Of a stretch of 64,000 bases of DNA, positions 1 through 11,156 are shown in pieces (position 1 is the stretch's first letter; the number at the start of each line of letters is the position of its first letter). A model generated the notes under the pieces. That model ran no database searches. It was not told the origin of the DNA and worked only from the letters and a program-made list of their open reading frames with translations. The translations under genes were made by a program, and so were the position numbers. Origin of the DNA: Antedon mediterranea (lineage: Eukaryota; Echinodermata; Crinoidea; Comatulida; Antedonidae); the NCBI RefSeq assembly GCF_964355755.1, contig NC_092673.1, positions 11,723,001 to 11,787,000 on the forward strand, given 5' to 3'.

Positions 1-165
1 ACCTTCTAGGACAACTACCCTCTAGGACAACTAACCCCTAGGACAACTACCCCTAGGACAATTACCCTATAGGACAATTACCTTCTAGAACAACTACCTC
101 CTAGAACAACTACCCGTACTCATAGGGAAACTAGGTTACTTCCTAGGACAACTACCCCTGGGTAG
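1..165. repeat. 17-bp minisatellite at window start
   Basis: About nine diverged copies of a unit close to CTAGGACAACTACCCC run from the first base to about 165. The array is cut by the window edge, so its full length is unknown. Units vary at the CCCTCT/CCCCT positions. No coding or regulatory role is visible. Confidence 0.85.
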
Positions 166-2280
166 GTAACTGTCAAACCAATATATTTACTGGACTTGCA
201 GTAAATGCATAATGTCATTAAACAGCATGACATAAGCTCCTATGGAAAAGAAAAAGAATGAACAAAATCAGGCAAATTGTATCGATAGTAAGGGGCTGTT
301 AAAATAAATGTTTATATGATTTTCGATGACTGGTGCAACTTGGTAAACTGTGTTCCTAGATTTCTAAACGGTATCTTACATGTCAAATGTAATTTATTAT
401 TATTTAAAAAAGCAAAATAAATGAAATTAAATGAAAAGACTAAAATGTAGGTGTCATGAGATTAGTTACTCTAGTTGTTCATTGTGTGTTGGTTGTTGAG
501 AGAGGTAGTTTTCCAAGGGGAATATTCAATTCAATTTATTCCGGATTTTACTGGGGGACTCATCTCTTTCGATGGTACGTCCCATCCCAAATTTACAAAT
601 TTAATATAATTAAATAGAATGGTCAATGGCGTCATATATGGCTCAACACGAGCGATGTCTACATAACACGAGCGAGGTCAACTTGAGATAGTTATGTCCC
701 GTCCTGGCGTGCCATACAAATTTCATAAGAGCCAGACACACCTCACATCCACTTTTTGGAGTACACACCTTACCGACACTTCATCAGAAGCAAATCTACA
801 GCCCGGGCTACAGCCACATCTCACTTACAGCAACATTCATCCTCTGTTCCTGTGTGTTTGTACTTTAAACCTCACACATATTAAATTATGTATTTTAAAA
901 AACGAAACTTTCCTCCTGCAATGTGTGAGTCCCCTTATGGGTCTCAAGTAAATTCGATTAACCAATTATAAATGGAACTATTAGATTTGGCGATATCGCT
1001 TTGCTAAATTCTATTATTTGTTGTCCAAATATTTATTTATACTTGCTAACTACGTTACCGCATTGTTACAATCTAAAATTAATTTTGGAAAGATTCAAGA
1101 AAATTTTTTTATGCTTTTTTTTTGTGTGTATTGTTTCCAACTTTGTTTGCTTTTTGTATTTTAAAAAATATATGAAATATGCCAAAAAAGAATAAGAAAA
1201 GACTACTTGCCAATAATAATAATATAGGCCTACATTTTCAGTATTTATACAAACACCGTATAACTTTCATCTACACATAAATGTCGCGACACTGAATTGC
1301 TTTGTATACAAGTTCAATAGGGCCTCCACTTTTGTCACAACTCATCATACTAAAATATGAATTTATATATATTGCGAGCCATTAATTGTATTTCTACGGT
1401 CAGTCGTCATCCAATATAGCATATCAAGGTCAGGGGTAAAAAATGGCGGTTCCGGTCATTTTTTGTCCAATGTTTAATTGGAGTAAATATTTTCAGTATT
1501 TAGGCTACATAGGCTAGTGGGCCTATAGGCCTACACAGTCTTTTGCAGTGTTAGGACGTCATACGTTCACTGGTACTCATGTCTAGACCGAACGCCAAAA
1601 TGCCACTAACACTTGCCAGTCGACGTGCCAGTCGCCTAGCGCATGCGCATATCATAAAATGACGTAACAGAGTAGCAGTCGACATCAGTCGATGTGAAAA
1701 TCTAAAAGTCGCTAATGATCTTACTAATTATGATTATGTCGTCATTTGACTGGACGTGTGGAAATTATTTTCATTTCATTTTCATGTTTATGTGTACGTA
1801 AATGGGCCTTACACGTGATAACCTTATTTATCCTAAAAAATCTAATACAATTTTCGAACAGCATTTATTTAAGTATAATGTTTTAAGGCAATGATAACCA
1901 ATATTATGATAGGCATAGGCCTAATGTAATAGGTCACACACAAATTTACAGAATCATTTCGAATGATATAATTGTCCTTATTTTCACTATATGAAATTTC
2001 AGCTAAATGTTGGATTTTCTCGTGATGATATGCACATAACACGTTATGGTGGAGACTAATGCAACCTCTGTATGCTGTCACGAATTTGCCACCTGCTGCA
2101 AAACAATTAAAATAATACTTTACTTTGTTTTGTTATAACGCATAAAACAAATTATACGATAAGGAACAAGACTTGACAACATAATTACTTGATAGACAAT
2201 CGGTTTGCCTCACCGGCATCCCACTTTTTGATACCGTTACGAAGTAAACAATTTACCTTGATAATTGAAACTTTGTTTTG
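166..2280. other. Non-coding stretch, no gene recognised
   Basis: AT-rich sequence without a convincing gene. Around 523-560 a short TTCAATTCAATTT run followed by TTCCGGATTTTACTGGGGG resembles the 3' tail of a LINE on the minus strand. The short open frames at 694-951 and 1001-1195 have no domain-like composition. TTTATT at 1864-1869 (AATAAA on the minus strand) could serve as the polyadenylation signal of the secreted-precursor gene just to the right. Confidence 0.5.
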
Positions 2281-3555
2281 TTACTGCTGTTTTGCATGAT
2301 GTATATTCCGTTCAAACGAACTCGACTTGCTCATAGTCGATGAATCGTCAACTGAGAAATCAGGCTGGTTGAACGTCCGGTCACTACGGGAGTCACTACT
2401 AGACCAACCAAATGACCATTCTGAAATGGACCAGTCGAAACTAGACCAATTTATTTCATGAGACCAGTCGAAGTCGAACCAGTCAAAACTGGACCGGTCA
2501 AAACTGAACCAATCCAAACTGGACCAGTCAAAACTGGACCAGTCAAAACTGGACCAGTCAAAGCTGGACCAGTCAAAACTGGACCAGCCAAAACTGGACA
2601 ATTTCAATTTGAGTAAATTCTTTTTTGTGAGTTTTTCGCTCAAAATCTGCTGGTCGTTCATTTTCATTGCGGAAATTAATTCATCTTGAGGTAGTGACGT
2701 GTTTATGGAAAGTAATTCTTTTGCTCGTCTGTCTTCTAACTTATCATGGGAAACTGCATGTGACTGTTTTGATGATCGTGCTTTTAATAGGGCTTTCAGT
2801 AATATCTTATCCTTCTTTAACGAAACATCTCTGAAAACCTAAGTTGTAAAAAATTAGTAGTAGTAAGTATGCATTGATTCTTGGTTGTATTTATTGTACA
2901 AAAACCTATAATGAAATGGACAGATCTTGTGAGATGTTTCTCCCAGTGGAGAAGTAATAAACTCAAAAGATTAATTTCGCACTGTGCATTAACATTTGGA
3001 TAACAAATGAATGCCTGTTCGTTTGGTTAATTTGATAGAATTAATCATAACTGAATTGATTCATATATAATTATTTACCGCTGGCGGGATGAGATGAAAT
3101 AGGCATTCATAATAATCTTTTTAAAAATGTTCAGCCACTTGGCCAAGAATTGCCAATAGTAAATTGAACTGTCCATCGCTGCTGTTTAACTCTTTATCTG
3201 AACTGTGTTCTTTAAAGTGCATACGGGCTGTGTACACGAGACCTTAGACCTACAGTTTGGTCTTGAACTCATGCCGATATTGTTGGCTCTTTGTTTACGG
3301 TAACGACGCCCTCCCTTCCGCATGGTCATTTTACTCATTATGCACAATAAATACACAAGCCTCTGTGGTTCTTTTATAAATTAGGACAAAACATTTGTAC
3401 TTTGTAGCTACAATAAATAATCACAGGAAGTCAAATAAGCTAAGAAGAATTAAAGAGCCTACCTGTTTATATGGTGCTGCATTACCTATCGTCATTATTG
3501 CAATTAATAAAATCCCTATTATAGTTTTACTCCACACCATGTTTGTTGAAGTCAA
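2281..3555 (-). CDS. Secreted precursor with tandem SSFDW repeats (unrecognised)
   Basis: Predicted two-exon gene. Coding exon 1 (3540-3463) starts at ATG 3540 and encodes 26 residues beginning MVWSKTIIGILLIAIM, a typical signal peptide with probable cleavage after NAA. It ends at a CAG|GTAGGC donor. Exon 2 (2838-2281) follows a TTAG acceptor, is in the same phase (0), and ends in TAA, giving about 211 residues. A CTCAG acceptor 15 bases before the ATG (exon from 3555) suggests a 5'-UTR intron. The middle (about residues 60-95) is charged, with KK, RR and KTKK sites. The C-terminal half holds about 12 pentapeptides of SSFDW type (variants SSFGW, SSLDW, SFDR, ISEW), then an acidic-serine tail. 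There are no dibasic sites between repeats, so a classical multicopy neuropeptide is uncertain; a secreted repeat or adhesive-type protein is an alternative. No family was recognised. Confidence 0.6.
2455..2600 (-). repeat. 15-bp coding minisatellite (SSFDW units)
   Basis: On the plus strand CTGGACCAGTCAAAA repeats in register every 15 bases, so it never breaks the frame of the precursor gene. The most uniform copies are at about 2515-2590; those at both ends are diverged. The unit length equals one pentapeptide, so copy number can change without a frameshift. Confidence 0.85.
3205..3312 (-). mobile_element. SINE fragment (same family as 58.9-59.2 kb)
   Basis: The stretch with TTCTTTAAAGTGCATACGGG, TGTGTACACGAGACC, CTACAGTTTGGTCTTGAACTC and CATGCCGATATT matches in order the copy at 59.04-59.17 kb. 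It is a truncated, diverged copy of the tRNA-derived SINE described there. Confidence 0.55.
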
Positions 3556-3947
3556 CTGAGAAATAAAATACCACTTTCCAATACTAGCACCTGTAATCAA
3601 ATAGGAATACATAAAGGAAATTAACTTCCGCCTCTGCAGCAAGACAACTATGCAGCCTGTGTATAAGTACAACTTCTATTTGTAGTGATAAAAACCTTAT
3701 ATTTCTTATTTTTCTCTCCTTACTACTTTTATCTACAACACATCCAAAAGATGATTTCGAGATTACATCAGTGAAATGTAGACCTATCCGTTATGTTAAC
3801 ATTGAATGTTGCTGTCTGATATGGACATATAAAGCGTTGTGAGAACGATCAGCGCTTTATAAAAAGAAGGAATTATTATCATTATAACAGCTAAAAAATT
3901 AATAAAAATAATAACAATAGCAATAGAAAATGAAAAATAGAGCTGCT

Positions 3948-6197
3948 TGTTACAACCGCTAATGTAGAAAACGCCAGCTAATGTCGAAACAACCGTTAAT
4001 GTAGAACAATCCACCGCTTATGTAGTAAAACCTCCAGCTTATGTAGAAACACCAACAGCTTATGTAGTAAATAAAAATCAACACCAGCTAATGTAGAAAC
4101 AGTCAACAGCTTATTTAGTAACGAAAATTGCCTCCCAGCTTATGTAGTTACTATCGCCAGCTAATGTAGAAAATGTTATATATTTTACAAAAATGTCTAA
4201 TTCATGTGCAAATGCATCGATCTTTACTTAGCTATCAGTCTTTCCACCTCTCGTAAGCAACCAACTTTCTAAAATGACCACACATCGTAATAAGCTACCA
4301 TCTCTGTTAAGGGACCGCTTCTCATAATCGACCACGTCTCGTAAGGGATCACCTCCTCTCATAAGGGACCGCTTCTCATAATCGACCACCTTTCGTAAGC
4401 GACCACACCTCTCGTAAATGACCACCTCTTTTAAGGGACCACGACCTCTTTCTCCCTATTCAATTCAATTCAATTCAATTAAAACTTTATTATCCCCATG
4501 GGGAAACTCTGTTGGCCTTTTCAAAAATACAGTACATACAAATATAAAATGGATACAGTACATAAAATATAAAATACGATAAAAAAAGCCATACAAAATA
4601 TACATATAAAATCCTAAAAAGTCGATTAAAATACTACAAAAAATAAAACTAGCGCATAAAATACGATTATACGATTATATAATGAATGATATTATCATTC
4701 ATTATATAATCGTATAGCAGCAGGGACGAATGAATTGCCATATCTATTTGTTTTAATTTTTCTTTGAAGGAGTCTGTCACAACGTTGACTTTTGTTAAAT
4801 TTATAGTGCAGAGGATGAGCGTGGTCTTTTAAAATAATTTTCAATTTTTTAATTACTAATTCCTTATATAAAACTTCAGGTTGAATTTGTTCAGAGCCTA
4901 CTATTCTACTGCCTTGTTTAACTATTTTATTAAGTAAAAGTCTATCTTTAAAACGTGAATTACCATAATAACATATTAGGCAAAAACTAAGTACACTGTT
5001 TAAGATAGAAGTATAAAAAAGTTGTAAAATAGTACGGTCAATCTTAAAAGAGTTTAATTTGCGTAGAAAGAAGAGACGTTTTTGTAATTTATTGTATATG
5101 CACCTACTATTTGCATCAAATTTAAGTTCATTATCAATTTCAACCCCTAAATATTTGTAAGTTTTAACTTCCGAAATGGTCTCACCATTAACGGACCGCT
5201 TCTCATAATCGACTATCTCCCGTCACAACGACCTCTGGTAAGTGACCACCTCTATTGAACGTCCACCGTTTCTATTAAGGGACCGCTTCTTATAATCGAC
5301 CACCTCTCGTAAGTGATCACCGCCTCTCATAAGGAACCGCTTTTCATAATCGACCACCTCTCGTAAGCGACCACCTCTTTTAACGACCACACCTCTCGTA
5401 AGTGACCACTTCTTTTAAGGGACCACGACCTCTTTATCTCTATTAAATCTTCAATGATGAGAAGCGGTCCCTTAACAGAGACAGTGGTCGTTCAATAGAG
5501 GTGGTCACTTTCGAGAGGTCATTGTGATGGGAGATGGTCGATTATGAGAAGCAGTCCCTTAATAGAGGTGGTGGTCCTTTAAAATAGGTCGTCATTTACG
5601 AGAGGTGGGGTCGTTAAGAGAGGTGGTCCTTTAAAAGAGTCGTCACTGACAATTATGAGAAGCGGTCCTTTAATAGAGAGAAAGAGGTCGTGGTCCCATA
5701 AAAGAGGTGGTCACTTATGAGAGGTGTGGTCCTTAAGAAAGGTGGTCGTTTACGAGAGGTGGTCGATTATGAGAAGTGGTCCCTTATGAGAGGAGGTGAT
5801 CCCTTACGAGACGTGGTCGATTATGAGAAGCGGTCCCTTAACAGAGATGGTTGCTTACGATGTGTGGTCGTTTTAGAAAGTTGGTTGCTTACGAGAGGTG
5901 GAAAGACTGATAGCTAAGTAAAGATCGATGCATTTGCACATGAATGAGACATTTTTGTAAAATATATAACATTTTCTACATTAGCTGGCGATAGTAACTA
6001 CATAAGCTGGGAGGCAATTTTTGTTACTACATAAGCTGTTGACTGTTTCTACATTAGCTGGTGTTGATTTTTATTTACTACATAAGCTGTTGGTGTTTCT
6101 ACATAAGCTGGAGGTTTTACTACATAAGCGGTTGGTTGTTCTACATTAACGGTTGTTTCGACATTAGCTGGCGTTTTCTACATTAACGGTTGTAACA
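3948..6197. mobile_element. Foldback (long inverted-repeat) DNA element with 5-bp TSD
   Basis: Nearly the whole segment is a palindrome. Without the LINE inserted at about 4458-5188, the left arm is about 770 bases and the right about 750, with the axis near 5445. The ends are TGTTACAACCG and its exact complement, flanked on both sides by CTGCT (3943-3947 and 6198-6202), a probable target-site duplication. The outer arm consists of repeats of the type CCAGCTTATGTAGAAAC, the inner arm of repeats of the type GACCGCTTCTCATAATCGAC. Open frames at 4228-4425 and 5717-5917 are translations of these repeats, not genes. No transposase is present. The superfamily is not assigned. Confidence 0.85.
4458..5188 (-). 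mobile_element. 5'-truncated LINE insertion, intact RT C-terminus
   Basis: Reading on the minus strand from 5188 there is an open frame of about 165 codons without a stop, ending at about 4690. It carries KTYKYLGVEID (the usual end of the RT palm/thumb), LQKRLFFLRKL, and the final NSFVPAAIRLYNE typical of CR1/L2-like ORF2 ends. The 3' UTR ends in an (AATTG)n tail at about 4458-4480. The insert interrupts the left arm of the surrounding foldback, so it is younger than that element. A strong hairpin lies at the stop codon (4669-4715). Confidence 0.8.
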
Positions 6198-7524
6198 CTG
6201 CTTATAAATTGCACTTTATACCTAAAATGTTAGGCCTAGGCCTAAAAAAGACCTTTTTGCCCGTTTGGGGTCGGGAGGTGGGAAGTGGTTGCGGCCGCAC
6301 CACTCTCGCACCCCAGCCAACCCCACGCACCTGCTTTTGGGTTTATCCAATTTTAATAATATGATCCTTTGATCGTAATGTAACATTTTATATTTCATTT
6401 TTTCATTATGGGAGTGTTTAATTAAATTAACCGATTCAGTTGCTGTTGACTGCGTTTTATTTCACAAACGATATTTTCTTTCCTTCCGAAAATCACGAAA
6501 AAACCTACTTGTCTCAGACTTATTATTGTCAGATTCTGATTATTGGGGGAAACAAGTGTCATAAACAACGGCGCAGATTCGTTTTGAATAGTGGGGGACG
6601 TATAAAAATTAAATAATGCAAATGCAAAGCGAGCAATATTAGGCTGGGGGCCAGGGGAAGCAAGGGCGCCCGGTCGGGGTCCAAGCGGCGAACCCTGGAA
6701 GCCACTGGTTATATTCACGCAAAATCTATTCTTTAGATACTGTATTTTCTGAAATTAGGTCTACATACGACGGTACGTCATGCGTATCATAGAAGTCTTA
6801 CTTCTATTCATTTCAACAATTTAATGATTTTGCTGTCGAAAAGCGAGGGGGACAATCCTTCACTAAAAATATATATATCTGCGCCGGTGGTCATAAACAG
6901 CAGTTGGAAATAATATATTTTTCTTTTAAATCAATTAGGCCTAGTAACCGTGCGTTTTTATTTTGTGTAGAGGAAAGTAGGCATTATGACGCAGAAAATT
7001 GGAAAGAGGCAATGATGTAAATTAAACTCCACCCATTATCTGCCATTAAGGGACTAGGTATTTCCAAGTTAATTAATAAAAAGTACATAAAAACATAGTT
7101 CATTAATTCTGTCGTGCACAATTCAGTACTGTGTTACAATATTTAACATGATTTTTAATCGATTAGGCCTACAGTAAAATGGTATACAAATAACGAATGT
7201 TTATGTGGAATGGTAATAATACCATTACGTGAATAATGATAGCATGGAAGCTATAGATTTTGTATTGCTTTATGATGAAAGGTTATATTTCAACCTTTCA
7301 TAATTCACCAAATGACATTATTTTTTTAATCAGATTGAATAAAAAAATAAAAAGTAGGCCTAGGCGAACACACCTATTGTATTGTTAATTATGTCAACAA
7401 ACGAACATTCTTAGACCTTGGCTAAAGGGGATCTGAGTGGAGGCTAGTCAAGTCGCCCAGGTCGCATTACCTCAGCAACATCAGAGAGGAAGCCCCCTGA
7501 TGAGGCCTAATTACTCCCACGGTC
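6198..7524. other. Non-coding stretch, repeat relics
   Basis: No gene is recognised. The open frame at 6422-6718 (minus) is of low plausibility. Bases 7256-7310 contain a short inverted motif (GATGAAAGGTTATATTTC / CAACCTTTCATAATTCACC) related to the long hairpin at 24.6 kb. TAGGCCTA-rich spacers are frequent. Confidence 0.4.
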
Positions 7525-9090
7525 GTATAGCAAGCCGATTTATCATTTACCTCTAAATTAACAACACATTCAACTTCAAGTGCAATACATTCGACTTAAG
7601 TTTAAATGATTTGCACTGAATTGCAATTAGACTTTAAATGCAAATTTTAATTAATTTAATTGCACTGAAGCGTAAATGAAGTGTCATTACGGTGGTCAAT
7701 TCGACTTCAGTGCAATTGTATTTCACTTCAGTGCAATTGTATTTCACTTAAAAATACTTATTTTATTCATGGTCTTAACTCTTACGCACCCAAGTTAATT
7801 AAATTCACCTACACAGTGCAGTGAATCAAAGATCGAATTTTTAGATTAAGCAACATGGTGGATAATGTTCTTTTGTCTGTTTTTAAACTCTTCGTATTAT
7901 GTTAGTACAACATTAGCATTGCAACAGAGCAATACCCACTACGATCTTGTAAAGATACAGTTGACGGGGACCGGGAAAAGTGGCCGCTTACGGGAGGTGA
8001 CCGCTACGCATGATATTTTTCGGCGTTCTTAACGCAATAATGGACCTCTAAATTCTCCAGCTAATTGTATTTTATTGTTTATGATCAGGTGGATTAGTAT
8101 TATTTATTTTCAGACAAATTTTAGAATTTTATTTTGAATTCATATTAAAATATACTGTATAGGGATGAAAGTCCCGTTATTCTAATTTTTTGTATATAAA
8201 TTCAAAGTTTCCTGCACATCTACAGTTTAAGGTCAATCTTCTGACAAAGTTATACGATGTTACAAGATATACGTGACACAAAATTCGAAAGAAGAACAAG
8301 ATAGAAAGATTTGAACTCGTTACTGACGAGTTCGGGTTATCCGCGCAAATGCAACATGCACATACATTAAAATATGACCGCCGACAATTATTATGCCATC
8401 ATATGACATGAATTAAATATGTGTACAGTGCTGAATTGTACCTATTTTGTGTCATAAAGCCGCACCTTAAATCTTCTAATAGTAACCCCCTTCTAATAGT
8501 AACCCACCTTATAAGTCTATCTATAATAATAACTCTAATAGTAACCCTATTAGAGTCACAAAAACTATTGACAAAATGGCATTATGAAGACGTTTATGAT
8601 GAAGCAGTATTTTGAAAATAAGGAGATAATGCATGTTGATCTCGGGAGTGGGGGAGGATTGAGTGTTTTTGAGTTTATAAAATAAACAAATGTGTTTATT
8701 CGTACTGTTTTATTATTTTGCTATGAGTTGCTGACCTAAAAAGTTAGGGTGGGTTACTATATTCAGGTGCCTAATTTAAGATTAGTAATAGTAACCCGCT
8801 ACTCTAATAGTAACCCACCCTAAAAAACAATCAAAGAATAATAAGCCAGGGTTACAATTAGAAGATTTACTGTAGCCTAACAGTATTAACGGAATACACT
8901 GTAGGCACCAAATGCACTAACTAGATAAGAAGAACAAACAGGCTTTTGAAAGTGCGGCCGTTAAGGGAAGTGGCCGTATGGCAAGCTGTTTTACCATGAT
9001 GATTTACCTAAACGTAAGTTGAATTCATTGCACTTCAGTGCAATACATTTTATTTGCAATGAAGTTATGCATTGCACTTAACTCTAATTT
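7525..9090. repeat. Two diverged ~110-bp direct repeats, 1.45 kb apart
   Basis: Bases 7525-7630 (GGTCGTATAGCAAGCC, then TTTACCTCTAAA and CAAGTGCAATACATTC) and 8974-9085 (GGCCGTATGGCAAGCT, TTTACCTAAACG, CAGTGCAATACATTT) agree in order and orientation. Internally 7696-7750 carries two copies of CTTCAGTGCAATTGTATTTC. The arrangement resembles flanks of a decayed element, but no coding sequence lies between, only a MITE (8467-8869). Confidence 0.5.
8467..8869. mobile_element. ~400-bp MITE with terminal inverted repeats
   Basis: The left end TTAAATCTTCTAATAGTAAC and the right end (complement: TAAATCTTCTAATTGTAACC) form terminal inverted repeats, with several internal TCTAATAGTAACCC motifs in both orientations. 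A TA dinucleotide at both ends is compatible with a TA target duplication (Tc1/mariner-like), but this is not decisive. No transposase. Confidence 0.65.
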
Positions 9091-11156
9091 TATTGGAAAA
9101 AAATTAGTAGTATTTAACGAATATCGTTTAATAGTGCGTACTATGGACGCACGCCATGTCATCCATAATCAAATAAAAATGACAGTATGGGGATGCATAT
9201 ATTATTGTAACACAATAGGTAGAATAATCTAAGATAGAAAAATTTGAACACAAACATTCTCATGATTGCAACATTTTGAAAATACATATTTTATTTAATA
9301 AAATATATTTTGTAGTTGTATATGGTTTTAAAAAAGCCAGTGAAATGGTATTATCAAATGATAAAAAGGATAAAAATAATAAATATGCGATTTATAAATA
9401 AAAACATGTATTAAATTGAAATATTGATATAAACATAACATAATCTAACCCAACTCAAAGATGACACAATTACAATGCTCTTTAGAAATTTATGTATATA
9501 GGCATTGGAAGAAATTCTAAACCACCAGGTAATATACTGAATAATTAAAATATAAATATTTTACATATTCATAAGTATTTATAAATATATATTTGAATCA
9601 AGGTATTTTGATCCAGATCTGGCTTTACATAACCTTTCATTTATGATTTTATGAGGCAATGTATTTTAGTTACTAAACTTTATACTTTAATCAAGGACTT
9701 ATATTATAGGTCCATGCATTAAAACACATCAACAGCAATTGTCTTTGTTATCTCACTTATTGTTACAGCTGGAATGAAAACATTGGATGAAATATTTTTT
9801 TACATAATGTAATAATAAATTTGTAAATTTTGTAGGATAAAAGCATAATTTCTTAATGAATACGCTAGAAAACTGTTATGCTCTGCTCTTATATTCAACA
9901 TAATTTTGACTACGCATGTTCATATGGTATTCTGCAAAGAAATGTAAAAGCAAATTAGAAATCTTGCAAAATAATAAGGTTTTGTATAATACTAAATCAA
10001 AAGTCAAAGTATCATGTAGGACAAAAAGAGCTTGAAAATTAAATCTATTTAATGCTGAAGATAGAGTTATTAATTTAAAGATTGACTGCTACACCATACT
10101 TAAATGTTTAATAAATTTGTGATCAACGACACAACAACAATTGACCGTACCTCTACGCTACTGCCACAAGTGCATGGAACAAACTATCAAGTGTTATTAA
10201 AAACACAAAGATTAAGATCATTTTTAGTCGCGTGGACGCGACTAAAAATTCACTCTGTCGGTCGGTCCGGTATCACTATGCGTTTTATCGCTTTCTGGCC
10301 TTATCTTGATATCAGTTTAATCTAGCTAAGCCAATTTTTCACAGTATATTCCTTATGGCCAGGAATCGATGTGGTTATGTTTTCACGGTGAGCAATAAAA
10401 AATTACGCGGTCTACGCACGATTTAATGAAATCATGTTTGTAATCATATCTTCACAACCATGAATCACAATTAAATAAAATTTGGTACTCATAAATTTCA
10501 GGCCATAAATCATCATATGGCAATACAATTACGTGCGTAGCGCATGTAACGCATTCGTACGCGTGCTTAAAATTTTCAAAATTTATTTTCGATGAAATAA
10601 GAGTACGTTTCAGGCAATTTTAAGCGTTTACAAAATTGCCATGAGTGCGCAGATTTTTTCGCGCGCACTGCGCGTTAAATGTTGTTACGCACTCATTTTG
10701 CCCGATTTCTGTTTTCTTGACTTACTTTTCAACTCGAAATTACGTTATACGAGCACGTCAAAAGTGACAGGCTACGCACGTGTAAATTAAAAAAATATAA
10801 ATGTTTTAAAACATTTCAACATTTTTAAACATGTTCAGTAATTTCGGTCAGTTGGTAGGTTGGTCGGTCGGTCGGTAAACACTAATGAGCACGCGACTGC
10901 AGCCATCTATATGGCTTTGTTCCCCTTTGTGTTGCATAACTAATGCGGATACCCACTTTGAAAGTGATTTTGTTGGTGTTGTTCTGTAACAAGATCAGAC
11001 AAACTTAGCCCATTGAAGATGGATTGCCAATCAAGTTATATTATACACCCAATTTCTGTGCACATATTTTAATGAAAATAAAAAAAAAATTATCATTATT
11101 GTACAGTATATATATTACAATATACACAATAAAATATGCTGATTAATTCAGTTAGT
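9091..11156. other. Non-coding stretch with dispersed repeats
   Basis: Bases 9118-9190 match the inner hairpin arm at 23.75 kb (TAATAGTGCGTACTAT, CACGCCATGT). At 10218-10246 there is a near-perfect palindrome around TCGCGTGGACGCGA. Bases 10330-10900 belong to a CG-containing dispersed repeat, with relatives around 13.4-13.7, 27.6-28.0, 33.3 and 55.4 kb, and end in a (GGTC)n run at about 10859. The frame at 10104-10325 is not a credible gene. Confidence 0.45.

Noticed and set aside
1869-2081. Minus-strand frame (AYRGCISLHHNVLC...) with an acceptor-like TTTTGCAG before it, as an extra exon of the secreted precursor
   Set aside because: Joining it to the signal-peptide exon in phase 0 gives a stop within six codons, and the precursor already ends cleanly at 2281.
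4228-5917. Two similar 65-66 residue proteins (RGGDPLRDVVDYEKRSL) on opposite strands
   Set aside because: They are translations of the two arms of the foldback element; the repeats explain the similarity.
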